Shown: positions 1-7,842 of the stretch, piece by piece
Layout: every line of letters begins with the position of its first letter
Numbering within the stretch: the stretch's first letter is position 1
From: Nitrospinaceae bacterium
GTDB lineage: Bacteria > Nitrospinota > Nitrospinia > Nitrospinales > VA-1
Direction: 5' to 3'
DNA: 15,830 bases
Assembly (NCBI GenBank): GCA_029261675.1
Contig: JAJDBA010000306.1
Coordinates: 1-15,830, forward strand
Made by a program: the position numbers and the translations under genes
The notes under the pieces: generated by a model
What the model was told of the DNA's origin: nothing
The model's database searches: none
What the model saw: only the letters and a program-made list of their open reading frames with translations

Positions 1-1053
1 AAAGAAAAGGAACGTCTCTATTTTGCTGAACATGTAGATGGGTTCAACAAGGTAAAATCTGATGGTGTCACTTATGAAGGTGGTGTGCCTGCGGATTATG
101 AAGTTTATTTTTCTATTTCAGAGAGCACCGAGCATCGGTCTCCTGTTATGACGATCACCCATCATGGTGGCGTAGATATTGAAGAACTGGACCCTAGTAA
201 ACTGGCCGTAGTTCCGTTTGATCCATTGACAGGTTTAAAAGCCTTTCATGTGTCGAATGCTTTGATGGATCTGGGTGCGCCACCGCAGGTGATCAGCCCT
301 TTGGTTCAGAACTTGCCAAAACTGTGGGATTTGTACAACAACTACGGAATGTGGATGTTGGAACTCAATCCTATTCGCATGCAACCCGGTAAAGGTGGTC
401 GCCTAACCCCTGTTGCCTGCGATTTCAAGTGTGCGTTTGATCAGGATGACCCGGCGTGGAAAAGATTGCATTTGCCGTCACATCTTTTCGCATCCGATTA
501 CTCCGAATTCGAACAAGAGATCAATCAGCTCCGCACTTATCAGGGGCAGAGCGATGTTTTCGTTATGAACGATAAAGGAAGCATTACGGCACCGACTTTT
601 GGTGGTGGCGCAAATGCGATGGTTACCGAATTGTTGGGAGAAGAGGCTACGATTTCTTCAGACTTCGGCGGTAACCCTCCTTATGAAAAGATGAATGATA
701 TTTCAAGAATCAGTTTTAAATACTGGCTGCCACAGTCGAATGTCCTGTTCATCATTGGCGGAAAAGCCAACAACACGGATATCTATGAAACATTCCGTGC
801 TATGGGCGATGGTCTACGTGAGTTCTTTCAGACGCATGGCCCGATTCCGCTTTTTGTTGTTGTCGGACGAGGTGGACCCAATGTCATCCGGGGAATGAAT
901 TATCTACAAGAAATTCTGGATTCTTTGGGAATTCCCTACCGTTTCTTTGGTCATGACAGTGCTATGTCCGAAGTTATTAATTACGCTCTCGCGGTCAACG
1001 AGTGGATGAAAAACGGTGGCAAAGACGAAATTAAAGCCAAATTAAAAATTTAA
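1..1053 (+). CDS. aclB: ATP-citrate lyase, small (beta) subunit, 5' end outside the window
   Basis: The open frame runs from base 1 without a stop, so this is the last 350 residues of a gene that starts upstream; the GTG at base 85 is internal, not the start. Known AclB proteins are about 400 residues, so roughly 50 are missing. The C-terminal part carries the citrate-binding signature: an R-G-G-P-N motif at residues 290-294 of the visible part, followed by an F-G-x-D/E-x-x-M stretch, as in the matching region of animal ATP-citrate lyase. The visible part therefore covers the end of the ATP-grasp, succinyl-CoA-synthetase-beta-like domain and the citrate domain. The subunit works with AclA in the cytoplasm to turn citrate, CoA and ATP into acetyl-CoA and oxaloacetate, the diagnostic step of the reductive TCA cycle. 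The aclA gene follows after 25 bases, almost certainly in the same operon. Confidence 0.93.
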   Translation, partial: KEKERLYFAEHVDGFNKVKSDGVTYEGGVPADYEVYFSISESTEHRSPVMTITHHGGVDIEELDPSKLAVVPFDPLTGLKAFHVSNALMDLGAPPQVISPLVQNLPKLWDLYNNYGMWMLELNPIRMQPGKGGRLTPVACDFKCAFDQDDPAWKRLHLPSHLFASDYSEFEQEINQLRTYQGQSDVFVMNDKGSITAPTFGGGANAMVTELLGEEATISSDFGGNPPYEKMNDISRISFKYWLPQSNVLFIIGGKANNTDIYETFRAMGDGLREFFQTHGPIPLFVVVGRGGPNVIRGMNYLQEILDSLGIPYRFFGHDSAMSEVINYALAVNEWMKNGGKDEIKAKLKI

Positions 1054-1078
1054 CTTATCGTAACTGTTGGAGGTTTGA

Positions 1079-3793
1079 ATGCATAAGCAAGGCGTAGGGG
1101 AATTCCCCTTTTACTGTGGTATCAACTCGCTGTCTGAATTGGCAACCAAAGATGACAGATGCGTAGTATTGAATATTCTAGGTAAAGAAAGCTCCGGTGT
1201 TACCCCGATCAGTCATGATTATTCAGGTGGTAATATTGTTTTCGGGACAGGTCCGGGTAAATCGGGCAAGTCTCTGGCAACTAAAACCGGAAAAATTCCA
1301 GTTTATAACTCTATTAAAGAGGGATTGGAAGCGGGTCATAAATTCAACACGGTTGTTATTTATCTTCCCCCTTCGGGTGTGAAAGATGGGCTCGCCGAAG
1401 CGGTACGCGACAATCCAGATCTTACTAAGGCTATTATCCTCACCGAGAAAGTTTCAATAAAAGATTCTCGAATCATGAGAGCGATTTGTCAGGCAAATGG
1501 AGTGGATCTGTTTGGCGGCAACTGTCTTGGACTCGCCGATTCCTGGAACCATGTTCGATTGGGTGGAGCTTTGGGTGGAAATGCTCCTGAAGAATCACTC
1601 ATTAAAGGCTCGGTTGCTCTATTTTCCAACTCCGGTAACTTTACCACGACGATAGCCGTTTATCTTTCTACCGCAGGGTGGGGAACAACGACTTCTGTCT
1701 CAAGCGGCAAGGACGTTTACATTCAATACAGCGCAAAAGAATTTCTTTATGCGTTCGATAACGATGACCGTTCTGAGGCAGCTGTCTTATACAGTGAGCC
1801 AGGTGGATATTATGAGCATGGGCTGAAGTCCGACAAGCCAATCGTTGCATGTGTAGTGGGCCGTTGGAAAGCGCGATTGACCAAAGCCTGTGGTCACGCC
1901 GGGTCTTTGTCGGGTGCTGGAGACGATGCGCTCGCTAAAGAACAATGGTTCATGGACTATTTTGGAGTCGATGGAATTTACACTCCAGAAAAACCTATAT
2001 TCTCGAAAAAAGGTGCATTGGTTACCAACATTGCACATATCCCGGAAGCCTTGACGAAGGTCATGGAACTCAATGGTAAGAAACCGGATTTTGAACCAAA
2101 AGGTAGTCTCGATCTGAAACCGTGGTTTGGTAATAACCAAGGCTTATCTTTGCCGTCAGAACTGGATGTTCCCGTAGTAGAAGCATCTAGTCCTTATAAC
2201 GAGCAGATTGAGGCGCTCGATAAAATGGTGGGCGCACAGCATCGACGAGAGACTTTGAAAGATGCCAGTGGTGCTTCTATGATGGACCCAAAAACCCAGG
2301 TATCGAAAATTCATAACACATCTATTCTCGATGCTTCCATGAAGTCTTTTGAGTCCAATCTGGTTTTCGCTCTCACACGGCAATACACTTGTGAGTACGG
2401 AGAAAAGATAGCTAACATTGTCTTGAATATGTATGTCAATCAGCATAATCAACCGACGATGGCAGCAGCTGAAGCGTCTCGTGAAAATGGCAACTCGCCG
2501 AACACAGTTGTGTCTTCCGCAGTAGCGATTGTTGGGAAGAAAATGGTTCAGAAAGCCATGGATGCTTCCAGTGCATTATTAGAATTGTTTCAATTCACCA
2601 AGCTGGGTGGACCGAAAGAAACATTCGATTACGCTGCACAATTGAAAGAAGCAGATAAATATAAAGATGCTCTACTTGCTGATGGTGAAGATCCTTGCGC
2701 TGCAAAATTGGCCGAGTGTCTTAATAAAGCAGGTGACTCTGTATTCATTAAGTTTGTACAAGACTTTGCCGCAGCTAATGGTGGAAAGCTTTCTACTGAT
2801 GCGTTATTCGGAGCAGTATGGGTCACTCTTGGCTGGGAAGCGTTGCGAGGTAAAAAGATTTCTAAAGACACGCTCACCCGTTTGCCTTGGTACTCACGTA
2901 TCTACAGCACGATTGTAGGTGTTTCTGCTCCAGCTTCCCGACACACAGAAGACAGTATTGCCGGGGTTAAGCTCGAAGAGTTGATTCCTAACTACAGTTT
3001 CACCAAAACGGCGTTTGTTACATTGTTGGGGCGACAACCTTCGGAGTCTGAACTCTATGAGTTTCAGGTTCTGCTTGGTCTCATTATCACCAACGGACCT
3101 GGCACCATTTCGGCTCAAGGCTGCAAAGGCGCAGTCAGTGCTGATGGACCAGAACAGCCTCAACGTGTACAAGTGAACAAAGGTTTTATCGGGTTTCTCA
3201 CGCATACCGGTTTCGCCCATGGTGGAAACGGCTTTGAAGCAGCAGCATTCCTAATGGAAAACTTCAAAGGCAAAGGCTTGAAAGATCCTGCTGATGCAAA
3301 CCACGGTCTCGATCTCGATGCCATGGCTCTTAAAGTTGCGAATGAATATTCGGACTATAAGAAGAAGCAAAAAGCAGTGGGTAATCTTGATTATGCCAAG
3401 TTGCCTTGTGTGAATCATCCTGTGTTCAAAGGCAAAGATGTGAACTACGATCCGCGCGAAGTTTTCGTTAGTGGTTTGTTCAAGGAAAAAGGCATCAATA
3501 ACGTTTTTCTGGAGTTCTACCACAGTCTCGTTCAGGGCTTGTTCAAAGCAAAAGTCAGTAAGAACGTTTATTGTGTGAACATTGATGCGGTGATCGCCGT
3601 TATACTTCTGAAAATCGTCTGGTCCGATTACAACGATGGAAAGATGGAAGACGGAGATATCGAATCTGCAAGTTTCGCAACCTTCTTGTTCGGCAGAATG
3701 ATCGGTTGTGCCGCAGAGATCGATGACCATACTTCACGTGGTAAAAATATGGATACACGAACCCCAGCGAGCAAATGCTCCTATGTCGGCTAG
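1079..3793 (+). CDS. aclA: ATP-citrate lyase, large (alpha) subunit, unusually long
   Basis: The product is 904 residues; Chlorobium-type AclA is about 610. The ATG has a GGAGG ribosome site five bases upstream. Residues 1 to about 340 are a succinyl-CoA-synthetase-alpha-like ligase domain with a G-G-N-C-L-G loop. The phosphohistidine loop G-H-A-G has its histidine at 273, the residue that carries phosphate in this family. The last 280 residues or so are a citrate-synthase-like lyase domain: H-G-G-N loop (His714), N-H-P-V-F-K with Y-D-P-R just after (His780), and V-N-I-D (Asp836). The usual A-D-H-G of ATP-citrate lyases reads T-N-G here (Asn672). Between the two domains lies an extra segment of about 260 residues, helical in appearance. 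Together with AclB it cleaves citrate in the reductive TCA cycle. An intrinsic terminator follows. The family call is secure; the equivalence of individual lyase residues was aligned by eye. Confidence 0.93.
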   Translation: MHKQGVGEFPFYCGINSLSELATKDDRCVVLNILGKESSGVTPISHDYSGGNIVFGTGPGKSGKSLATKTGKIPVYNSIKEGLEAGHKFNTVVIYLPPSGVKDGLAEAVRDNPDLTKAIILTEKVSIKDSRIMRAICQANGVDLFGGNCLGLADSWNHVRLGGALGGNAPEESLIKGSVALFSNSGNFTTTIAVYLSTAGWGTTTSVSSGKDVYIQYSAKEFLYAFDNDDRSEAAVLYSEPGGYYEHGLKSDKPIVACVVGRWKARLTKACGHAGSLSGAGDDALAKEQWFMDYFGVDGIYTPEKPIFSKKGALVTNIAHIPEALTKVMELNGKKPDFEPKGSLDLKPWFGNNQGLSLPSELDVPVVEASSPYNEQIEALDKMVGAQHRRETLKDASGASMMDPKTQVSKIHNTSILDASMKSFESNLVFALTRQYTCEYGEKIANIVLNMYVNQHNQPTMAAAEASRENGNSPNTVVSSAVAIVGKKMVQKAMDASSALLELFQFTKLGGPKETFDYAAQLKEADKYKDALLADGEDPCAAKLAECLNKAGDSVFIKFVQDFAAANGGKLSTDALFGAVWVTLGWEALRGKKISKDTLTRLPWYSRIYSTIVGVSAPASRHTEDSIAGVKLEELIPNYSFTKTAFVTLLGRQPSESELYEFQVLLGLIITNGPGTISAQGCKGAVSADGPEQPQRVQVNKGFIGFLTHTGFAHGGNGFEAAAFLMENFKGKGLKDPADANHGLDLDAMALKVANEYSDYKKKQKAVGNLDYAKLPCVNHPVFKGKDVNYDPREVFVSGLFKEKGINNVFLEFYHSLVQGLFKAKVSKNVYCVNIDAVIAVILLKIVWSDYNDGKMEDGDIESASFATFLFGRMIGCAAEIDDHTSRGKNMDTRTPASKCSYVG

Positions 3794-3808
3794 TCGGCGA
3801 CCGCCGAC
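3793..3808 (+). other. Small perfect hairpin at the aclA stop codon
   Basis: GTCGGC at 3793-3798 pairs perfectly with GCCGAC at 3803-3808 around a GACC loop. The first base belongs to the aclA stop codon. A direct copy of GTCGGC also lies at 3785-3790, inside the last codons of aclA, so either copy could pair with the same downstream arm. No T-run follows, so it is not itself a terminator. It could protect the 3' end of the mRNA, or be chance. Confidence 0.4.
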
Positions 3809-3827
3809 AGGGGATTACATAATTAAG

Positions 3828-3864
3828 GGCCTTTACTCTTTTAGAGTAAAGGCCTTTTTTTTTT
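3828..3864 (+). terminator. Rho-independent terminator of the aclBA operon
   Basis: An 11-bp perfect stem (3828-3838 with 3844-3854, starting GGCCTTTACTC) closes a five-base loop and is followed directly by ten T residues at 3855-3864. It lies 34 bases after the aclA stop codon and is the strongest intrinsic terminator in the window. It separates aclBA from the next plus-strand gene. Confidence 0.93.
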
Positions 3865-3947
3865 GAATGCGCTGCACCAGATTTTGGTAGTCGTGGTAAA
3901 ATTATTTAATTTCTAAAACTTATTGCTAACCACAACAAAGGTACTTT

Positions 3948-4703
3948 GTGCAGGCTCAAGAAGGGGTTTTGAAAGCCCCCTATCAGTATTCACTGATTCA
4001 AAAATACATATTTGACGATCTGCCCCTGATCGCCATGAACGTGGCACGCATTGGCGCTCAGACACCGGGAATGGCTTACGAGATCGCCGACGGTGAGCCA
4101 CATCTTGTGACCATTGGGTTTGGTCCCATGAACTGGTTGCTCATCACGCCGGATATCCCCGCCCCAGGCGGTTTTCGCGCCTTCGATGAAGTAGATATAG
4201 GGGATGAAGAAGTGCCGGAGTCTGAAGGGGATATGTTGCTTTATTTTTCTTCCGGCCACCCCAAGCTAAATCGCGAGCTGGCTTTCCAAGTGAATAAATT
4301 GTTTGGAAAAGACGGCGAGTTGATCGAAGAAGTGGAAGTCGAGGGTGGCGATCATTCTGATGTTTCTGAGGTGAAGGACCAAGTGCTGATCGAAGATCGC
4401 AATTACCTTGATCAGGCAAAAAGCTGTTTTTTGAGCACGCACCGTTTCTTATCCCAAGATAAAACATCTACGGATCTACCTCAGCATCGCTATAATTATA
4501 AAACCGATAGCGAATCTGGAGACTATATCCTGACCTTCGATAATAACCCATCGAAACTGGAAGAGCATAGCGAGTCCCTAACAGACCCTCCCGCAACCCG
4601 TGGCCTGTTTTTTATTCCATCTCTAGACCTGTTGACCAGCCTAAGAATGGGCGGCATCCGCATGGGCTCCCTAGCCATCAACGCCCGCTGGAAAGGCCAC
4701 TAG
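3948..4703 (+). CDS. Unassigned protein with a Dyp-peroxidase-like N-terminal half
   Basis: The 251-residue protein starts at a GTG with AAAGG six bases upstream (3937-3941). The next in-frame ATG is at residue 30 and would cut into the pattern described here, so GTG is preferred. The N-terminal half resembles the first ferredoxin-like domain of Dyp-type peroxidases: a Q-x-G-V-L opening (residues 4-8), a V-T-I-G-F-G-P strand and turn at 54-60, then F-R-A-F, V-P and G-D-M-L-L-Y-F at 76-100. Where Dyp enzymes have the G-x-x-D-G haem-pocket motif there is an acidic stretch without it, and I cannot point to a proximal haem histidine. Near the C-terminus, R-G-L-F-F-I-P-S-L-D recalls the late strand of the family. 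It is therefore either a remote, possibly haem-free relative or an unrelated acidic protein. It has no signal peptide or membrane segment and stands alone after the acl terminator. That it is a gene is likely; the family is inference. Confidence 0.75.
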   Translation: MQAQEGVLKAPYQYSLIQKYIFDDLPLIAMNVARIGAQTPGMAYEIADGEPHLVTIGFGPMNWLLITPDIPAPGGFRAFDEVDIGDEEVPESEGDMLLYFSSGHPKLNRELAFQVNKLFGKDGELIEEVEVEGGDHSDVSEVKDQVLIEDRNYLDQAKSCFLSTHRFLSQDKTSTDLPQHRYNYKTDSESGDYILTFDNNPSKLEEHSESLTDPPATRGLFFIPSLDLLTSLRMGGIRMGSLAINARWKGH

Positions 4704-4830
4704 CGTGGTAGGCAATAGGTCAGAACTCTTTTAGCAATACAGTCCCATCAGGCATGTGAACAGGATAGCTTTATTGAGTTTTTGACGTGAACCGACTTTG
4801 AAGTTCCCTTAAAAAAAACACATAGAGTGT

Positions 4831-5628
4831 ATGGTAGTATGGTCTCCTATACAAAAGATGTTATATGGAGAGAAAGTGACTCTAGCAACAATACTTATAA
4901 TTATATCAACGGCAATTTTCTTTTCATTGGAACGGATGTTTCCAGGAAGAAAGTTACCTCATTCTAAAGGCTGGTACATTCGTTCTTTGTCTATAAACTT
5001 TGTCCAATTAGGAATTACCTTAATTACAGGAAAATTGTGGTATGACTTATTAGAAGGAGGCACGCTTTTTCATCTCTCCACTTTTGAGATGTCGGTAATG
5101 GAAGGGTTTGTTGGTTGGTTTGTAGGGACATTCTTTTTTTACTGGTGGCATCGGCTAAGACATCGTAATGGTTTCTGGCATATCTTCCATCAAATTCACC
5201 ATTCAGCGAGTCGAATTGAGATTCTCACATCATTCTACAAACATCCCATTGAAATTTTTATAAATTCATTTTTTACAGCTTTAATTCTTTATCCAATATT
5301 AGGTTGCTCTCTATTGGGAGCATTTTGGTATAACTTCTTTGCCGCGACCGGAGAATATTTTTATCATGCTAATTTAAAAACTCCGAAATGGTTACGATAC
5401 TTTATCCAAACGCCAGAGTTGCATTCAATTCACCACCAACTAGATGTTCATAAGTTTAATTTTGGTGATATCCCGCTCTGGGATAGGTTGTTTCGTACTT
5501 ATAAAGATACGACTGAGTTTACAGAGAAATGTGGGTTTCCTGATGAGAATGAACGGCTAATTTTTAAAATGCTAGCATTTAAAGATGTCTACAACGGAGA
5601 GCATGTACAGCAGTCAAAAGAATCTTAG
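4831..5628 (+). CDS. Fatty acid hydroxylase / sterol desaturase family membrane protein
   Basis: The 265-residue protein shows the di-iron histidine clusters of the fatty acid hydroxylase superfamily: H-x3-H at 107-111, H-x2-H-H at 120-124, a lone H-A-N at 179, and H-x2-H-H at 198-202. Hydrophobic helices surround them (about residues 16-33, 50-68, 90-105 and 145-170), placing the enzyme in the inner membrane with the metal site on the cytoplasmic side. Members hydroxylate or desaturate lipids using oxygen; the substrate cannot be read from sequence. The start is uncertain: the ATG at 4831 has only a weak GAG upstream, and an ATG at 4858 or a GTG at 4876 preceded by GGAGAG is possible. The gene is more AT-rich than aclA (18 G/C in 60 bases at 5281-5340). 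The hydrolase gene follows after 38 bases, probably co-transcribed. Confidence 0.88.
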   Translation: MVVWSPIQKMLYGEKVTLATILIIISTAIFFSLERMFPGRKLPHSKGWYIRSLSINFVQLGITLITGKLWYDLLEGGTLFHLSTFEMSVMEGFVGWFVGTFFFYWWHRLRHRNGFWHIFHQIHHSASRIEILTSFYKHPIEIFINSFFTALILYPILGCSLLGAFWYNFFAATGEYFYHANLKTPKWLRYFIQTPELHSIHHQLDVHKFNFGDIPLWDRLFRTYKDTTEFTEKCGFPDENERLIFKMLAFKDVYNGEHVQQSKES

Positions 5629-5666
5629 TGATAAAACAACAATTTTAACTCTCGGAGTTTAATTAC

Positions 5667-6455
5667 ATGAAAAAATTATTCGCTGTTATTGCTTTATTGA
5701 GCTTTGTTACTTTGGCAAATGCAGAGGTTAAGACAGAAGAGATCGAATACAGTCACAACGGTACAAAATTAACCGGCTATTTAGCTTATGACGATTCGAA
5801 ATCCGGAAAACGCCCCGGGGTAATCGTGGTGCATGAATGGTGGGGGCATAACGACCATGCCCGCAATCGCGCTAAAATGCTAGCTCAAGCAGGCTATACC
5901 GCTTTGGCTCTAGACATGTATGGTAGTGGAAAACTTGCAAATCACCCCAAGAAAGCCGGGGAGTTCATGAACGCCGCTTTCAGCAACTGGCCCGATTCTC
6001 AAGCGCGATACAACACAGCTCTGGAGATTTTGAAGGGGCATAAAACCGTCGATGCAACGCGTATTGGTTCGATCGGATTTTGTTTTGGCGGTGCGGTTTC
6101 AATTAAGATGGCGAAAGGCGGAGCAGACTTAAAAGGGATAGTAGGTTTTCACAGTGCCTTACCCATGGAACCCGCAATTACTAAGAACTCGATGAAGGCC
6201 GCAGTACTTATCATCAACGGATCAGAAGATGGATTCCTCAAACCCGAAATGGTAGCCGCGTTTTCCGAAGACATGTTCAAGGCCAATGTTGATTTCACCT
6301 ACATGAATTTGAAAGGGGTGAAGCACAGTTATACAAATCCTCAAGCCGATGAGTTCAGCAAAAAATTCAATATCCCGGCACTTGAATACAACAAAAAAGC
6401 CGACAAACAAGCCTGGGCAGCCATGCTCAAATTTTTCGAGCGAGTCTTTGAGTAA
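5667..6455 (+). CDS. Exported dienelactone hydrolase family protein
   Basis: The product is a 262-residue alpha/beta hydrolase. Residues 1-19 form a signal peptide (M-K-K, hydrophobic core, cleavage after A-N-A), so it is likely periplasmic. The catalytic triad typical of dienelactone hydrolases is complete: Cys139 in G-F-C-F-G-G, Asp188 in G-S-E-D-G-F, and His220 in K-H-S-Y-T-N. A glutamate in H-E-W-W-G (residue 57) matches the oxyanion-side Glu of the family. Many such proteins have no role in aromatic degradation, so the substrate is open. The ATG has GGAG nine bases upstream. The last 115 bases are overlapped on the other strand by a convergent gene. It follows the hydroxylase-family gene closely, which may hint at a shared lipid or ester substrate, but that is speculation. 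Confidence 0.92.
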   Translation: MKKLFAVIALLSFVTLANAEVKTEEIEYSHNGTKLTGYLAYDDSKSGKRPGVIVVHEWWGHNDHARNRAKMLAQAGYTALALDMYGSGKLANHPKKAGEFMNAAFSNWPDSQARYNTALEILKGHKTVDATRIGSIGFCFGGAVSIKMAKGGADLKGIVGFHSALPMEPAITKNSMKAAVLIINGSEDGFLKPEMVAAFSEDMFKANVDFTYMNLKGVKHSYTNPQADEFSKKFNIPALEYNKKADKQAWAAMLKFFERVFE

Positions 6456-6760
6456 ACTTTTGAAACCTCTTCGCTTTTGTAAATCAATAAATAGGCAGAT
6501 ATTAAAATAATAGGTACCACTGCCCATAATTCATGAATGTTTAAAGGAAACATTTTTATAAACTCTCTAGGCACAATAATAGAAGGAATGACAATAAAGA
6601 ATGAATAGAGGGTGGGGTGTATCATTCCTATAAGTAGATTTAAACCGCTGGGATTCTTCGCGTATTTTCGTTTCCACTTGTCTTGTACTTTTAGAAAATA
6701 ATTAGCGCTTAAATAGAGGATTATAATATTGAAAAAACAAATCAGAATAAAATAGATCAT
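6341..6760 (-). CDS. Small multi-span membrane protein of unknown function
   Basis: The 139-residue product is strongly hydrophobic, with four likely membrane helices at about residues 1-23, 43-64, 77-96 and 111-135. I do not recognise the family. The ATG lies 37 bases after the stop of the 330-residue membrane protein on the same strand, with no clear ribosome site, so expression from the upstream transcript is likely. The last 38 codons (6341-6455) are read antisense to the 3' end of the dienelactone hydrolase gene. The non-overlapping part has ordinary membrane-protein composition, which supports a real gene. The fourth helix comes from the shared DNA, so the true C-terminus is less certain, and loss of an original stop is possible. 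Confidence 0.62.
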   Translation of the reverse strand: MIYFILICFFNIIILYLSANYFLKVQDKWKRKYAKNPSGLNLLIGMIHPTLYSFFIVIPSIIVPREFIKMFPLNIHELWAVVPIILISAYLLIYKSEEVSKVYSKTRSKNLSMAAQACLSAFLLYSSAGILNFLLNSSA

Positions 6761-6797
6761 GTACTAAGCCGATCTTTGGATTATTTGAAGTTATTCT

Positions 6798-7790
6798 TTA
6801 TGGTTTTGCATAGATAGGGAGGAGAAAACGACCATAATAGTCAATCCTCGGAGTTTCCGCTCTGACTTCTAATTCCCAATACTGTGATGGGTGTGCATTC
6901 AAATTAGTAAAAAAATCATTCCTATTAGGAAGTTCCCATTCAATGAGTAAGCTCCCATCCCACTGTTGCGGGACCTTGGTAAGAACTTTGGTCTGTTTAA
7001 ATAACTGGAAAAATTTAAATGTATAATTTTTTCCATGTTGTTCATGCTCCTCTATTATAAAACGTAAATCTAAGGTCATTCGTGAAAGGTTTTCGGGCAG
7101 GTTTTCCAGTTTTCCTTTAAACCTTTCTGATAGCAAAAAGGGGAACTTTATAAATTGCAATTTTGAAGATCCATGATTAAAAAATATATATGCTTCACAA
7201 ATCGCAAGAATAATTATCCTGATGTATACATAAAGAACCCAAGTTGATATTCCTATGATAATCCACTGAACAATCATACTAAAATTGGCCCATCCCGAAT
7301 AAATAGCCCAGCCAAGAGGGATAAGAATCCAAAAACCAAAATATAATGCGATAGAACTACCCATTAAATTTCTTGCCGAGTCATCTCGAATTCCATCATC
7401 CTCCCAAATATAATCGCCAAACCAAGGGGAATTGGGTTTGAGAATCTTATTTTTCTCAAGGATTTTTCTTTTTTTTTCATGGGATTTTCCCCAAAGAATA
7501 AATCCTATAGCCATAGGATCCGTTAAAACATTTAAATACACGACATAAACGGGAGGATTTTTGCTTTCTCCTAAAGAAATAAGTTCATAAGCGTCCAAAA
7601 GCAGGGCCAATCCCAACGCCAACATAATATAGCCTAAAATTATGGCGGTACTGCCCCCAGTACCTTCAAGATATTTACCCCTTTCCCCTCTTCGACTAAT
7701 AAATGCAGGGCAAAAAAATAATGATGGCTCAATTAGCTGTTTTTTATCAAAATCTGCTTCTGAGATGATGGCTTGAGACAAGTCAATCAT
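6798..7790 (-). CDS. Membrane protein of unknown function with soluble C-terminal domain
   Basis: The product is 330 residues. A soluble N-terminus of about 45 residues is followed by a glycine-rich hydrophobic helix (47-71), a second around 81-101, then helices near 144-166 and 170-204. A cytoplasmic or periplasmic domain occupies about 205-330. Its end, with W-E-L-E-V-R-A-E-T-P and Y-Y-G-R-F-L-L-P-I-Y, looks like the beta-strand tail seen in large bacterial membrane proteins of unknown function, where a calculated quantity is compared. That is recollection of style, not a family assignment. The ATG has no recognisable ribosome site. The gene is AT-rich (15 and 19 G/C in two 60-base stretches counted at 7141 and 7321, against 27 in aclA at 2101). 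It sits between two other unknown genes on the same strand. Confidence 0.82.
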   Translation of the reverse strand: MIDLSQAIISEADFDKKQLIEPSLFFCPAFISRRGERGKYLEGTGGSTAIILGYIMLALGLALLLDAYELISLGESKNPPVYVVYLNVLTDPMAIGFILWGKSHEKKRKILEKNKILKPNSPWFGDYIWEDDGIRDDSARNLMGSSIALYFGFWILIPLGWAIYSGWANFSMIVQWIIIGISTWVLYVYIRIIILAICEAYIFFNHGSSKLQFIKFPFLLSERFKGKLENLPENLSRMTLDLRFIIEEHEQHGKNYTFKFFQLFKQTKVLTKVPQQWDGSLLIEWELPNRNDFFTNLNAHPSQYWELEVRAETPRIDYYGRFLLPIYAKP

Positions 7791-7842
7791 TGTTTATTTT
7801 ATTTCATTATGTGAAACAGAAAACATTGGGAAAAGTTATGTG

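Noticed and set aside
3251..3730. 159-codon frame antisense to aclA
   Set aside because: The sense frame carries the conserved lyase motifs; the antisense frame shows no recognisable domain.
3785..3808. The hairpin at the aclA stop codon as a second terminator
   Set aside because: No T-run follows it; the real terminator is at 3828-3864.
4782..4810. TTGACG upstream of the hydroxylase-family gene as a -35 box
   Set aside because: No acceptable -10 box lies 16-19 bases downstream.
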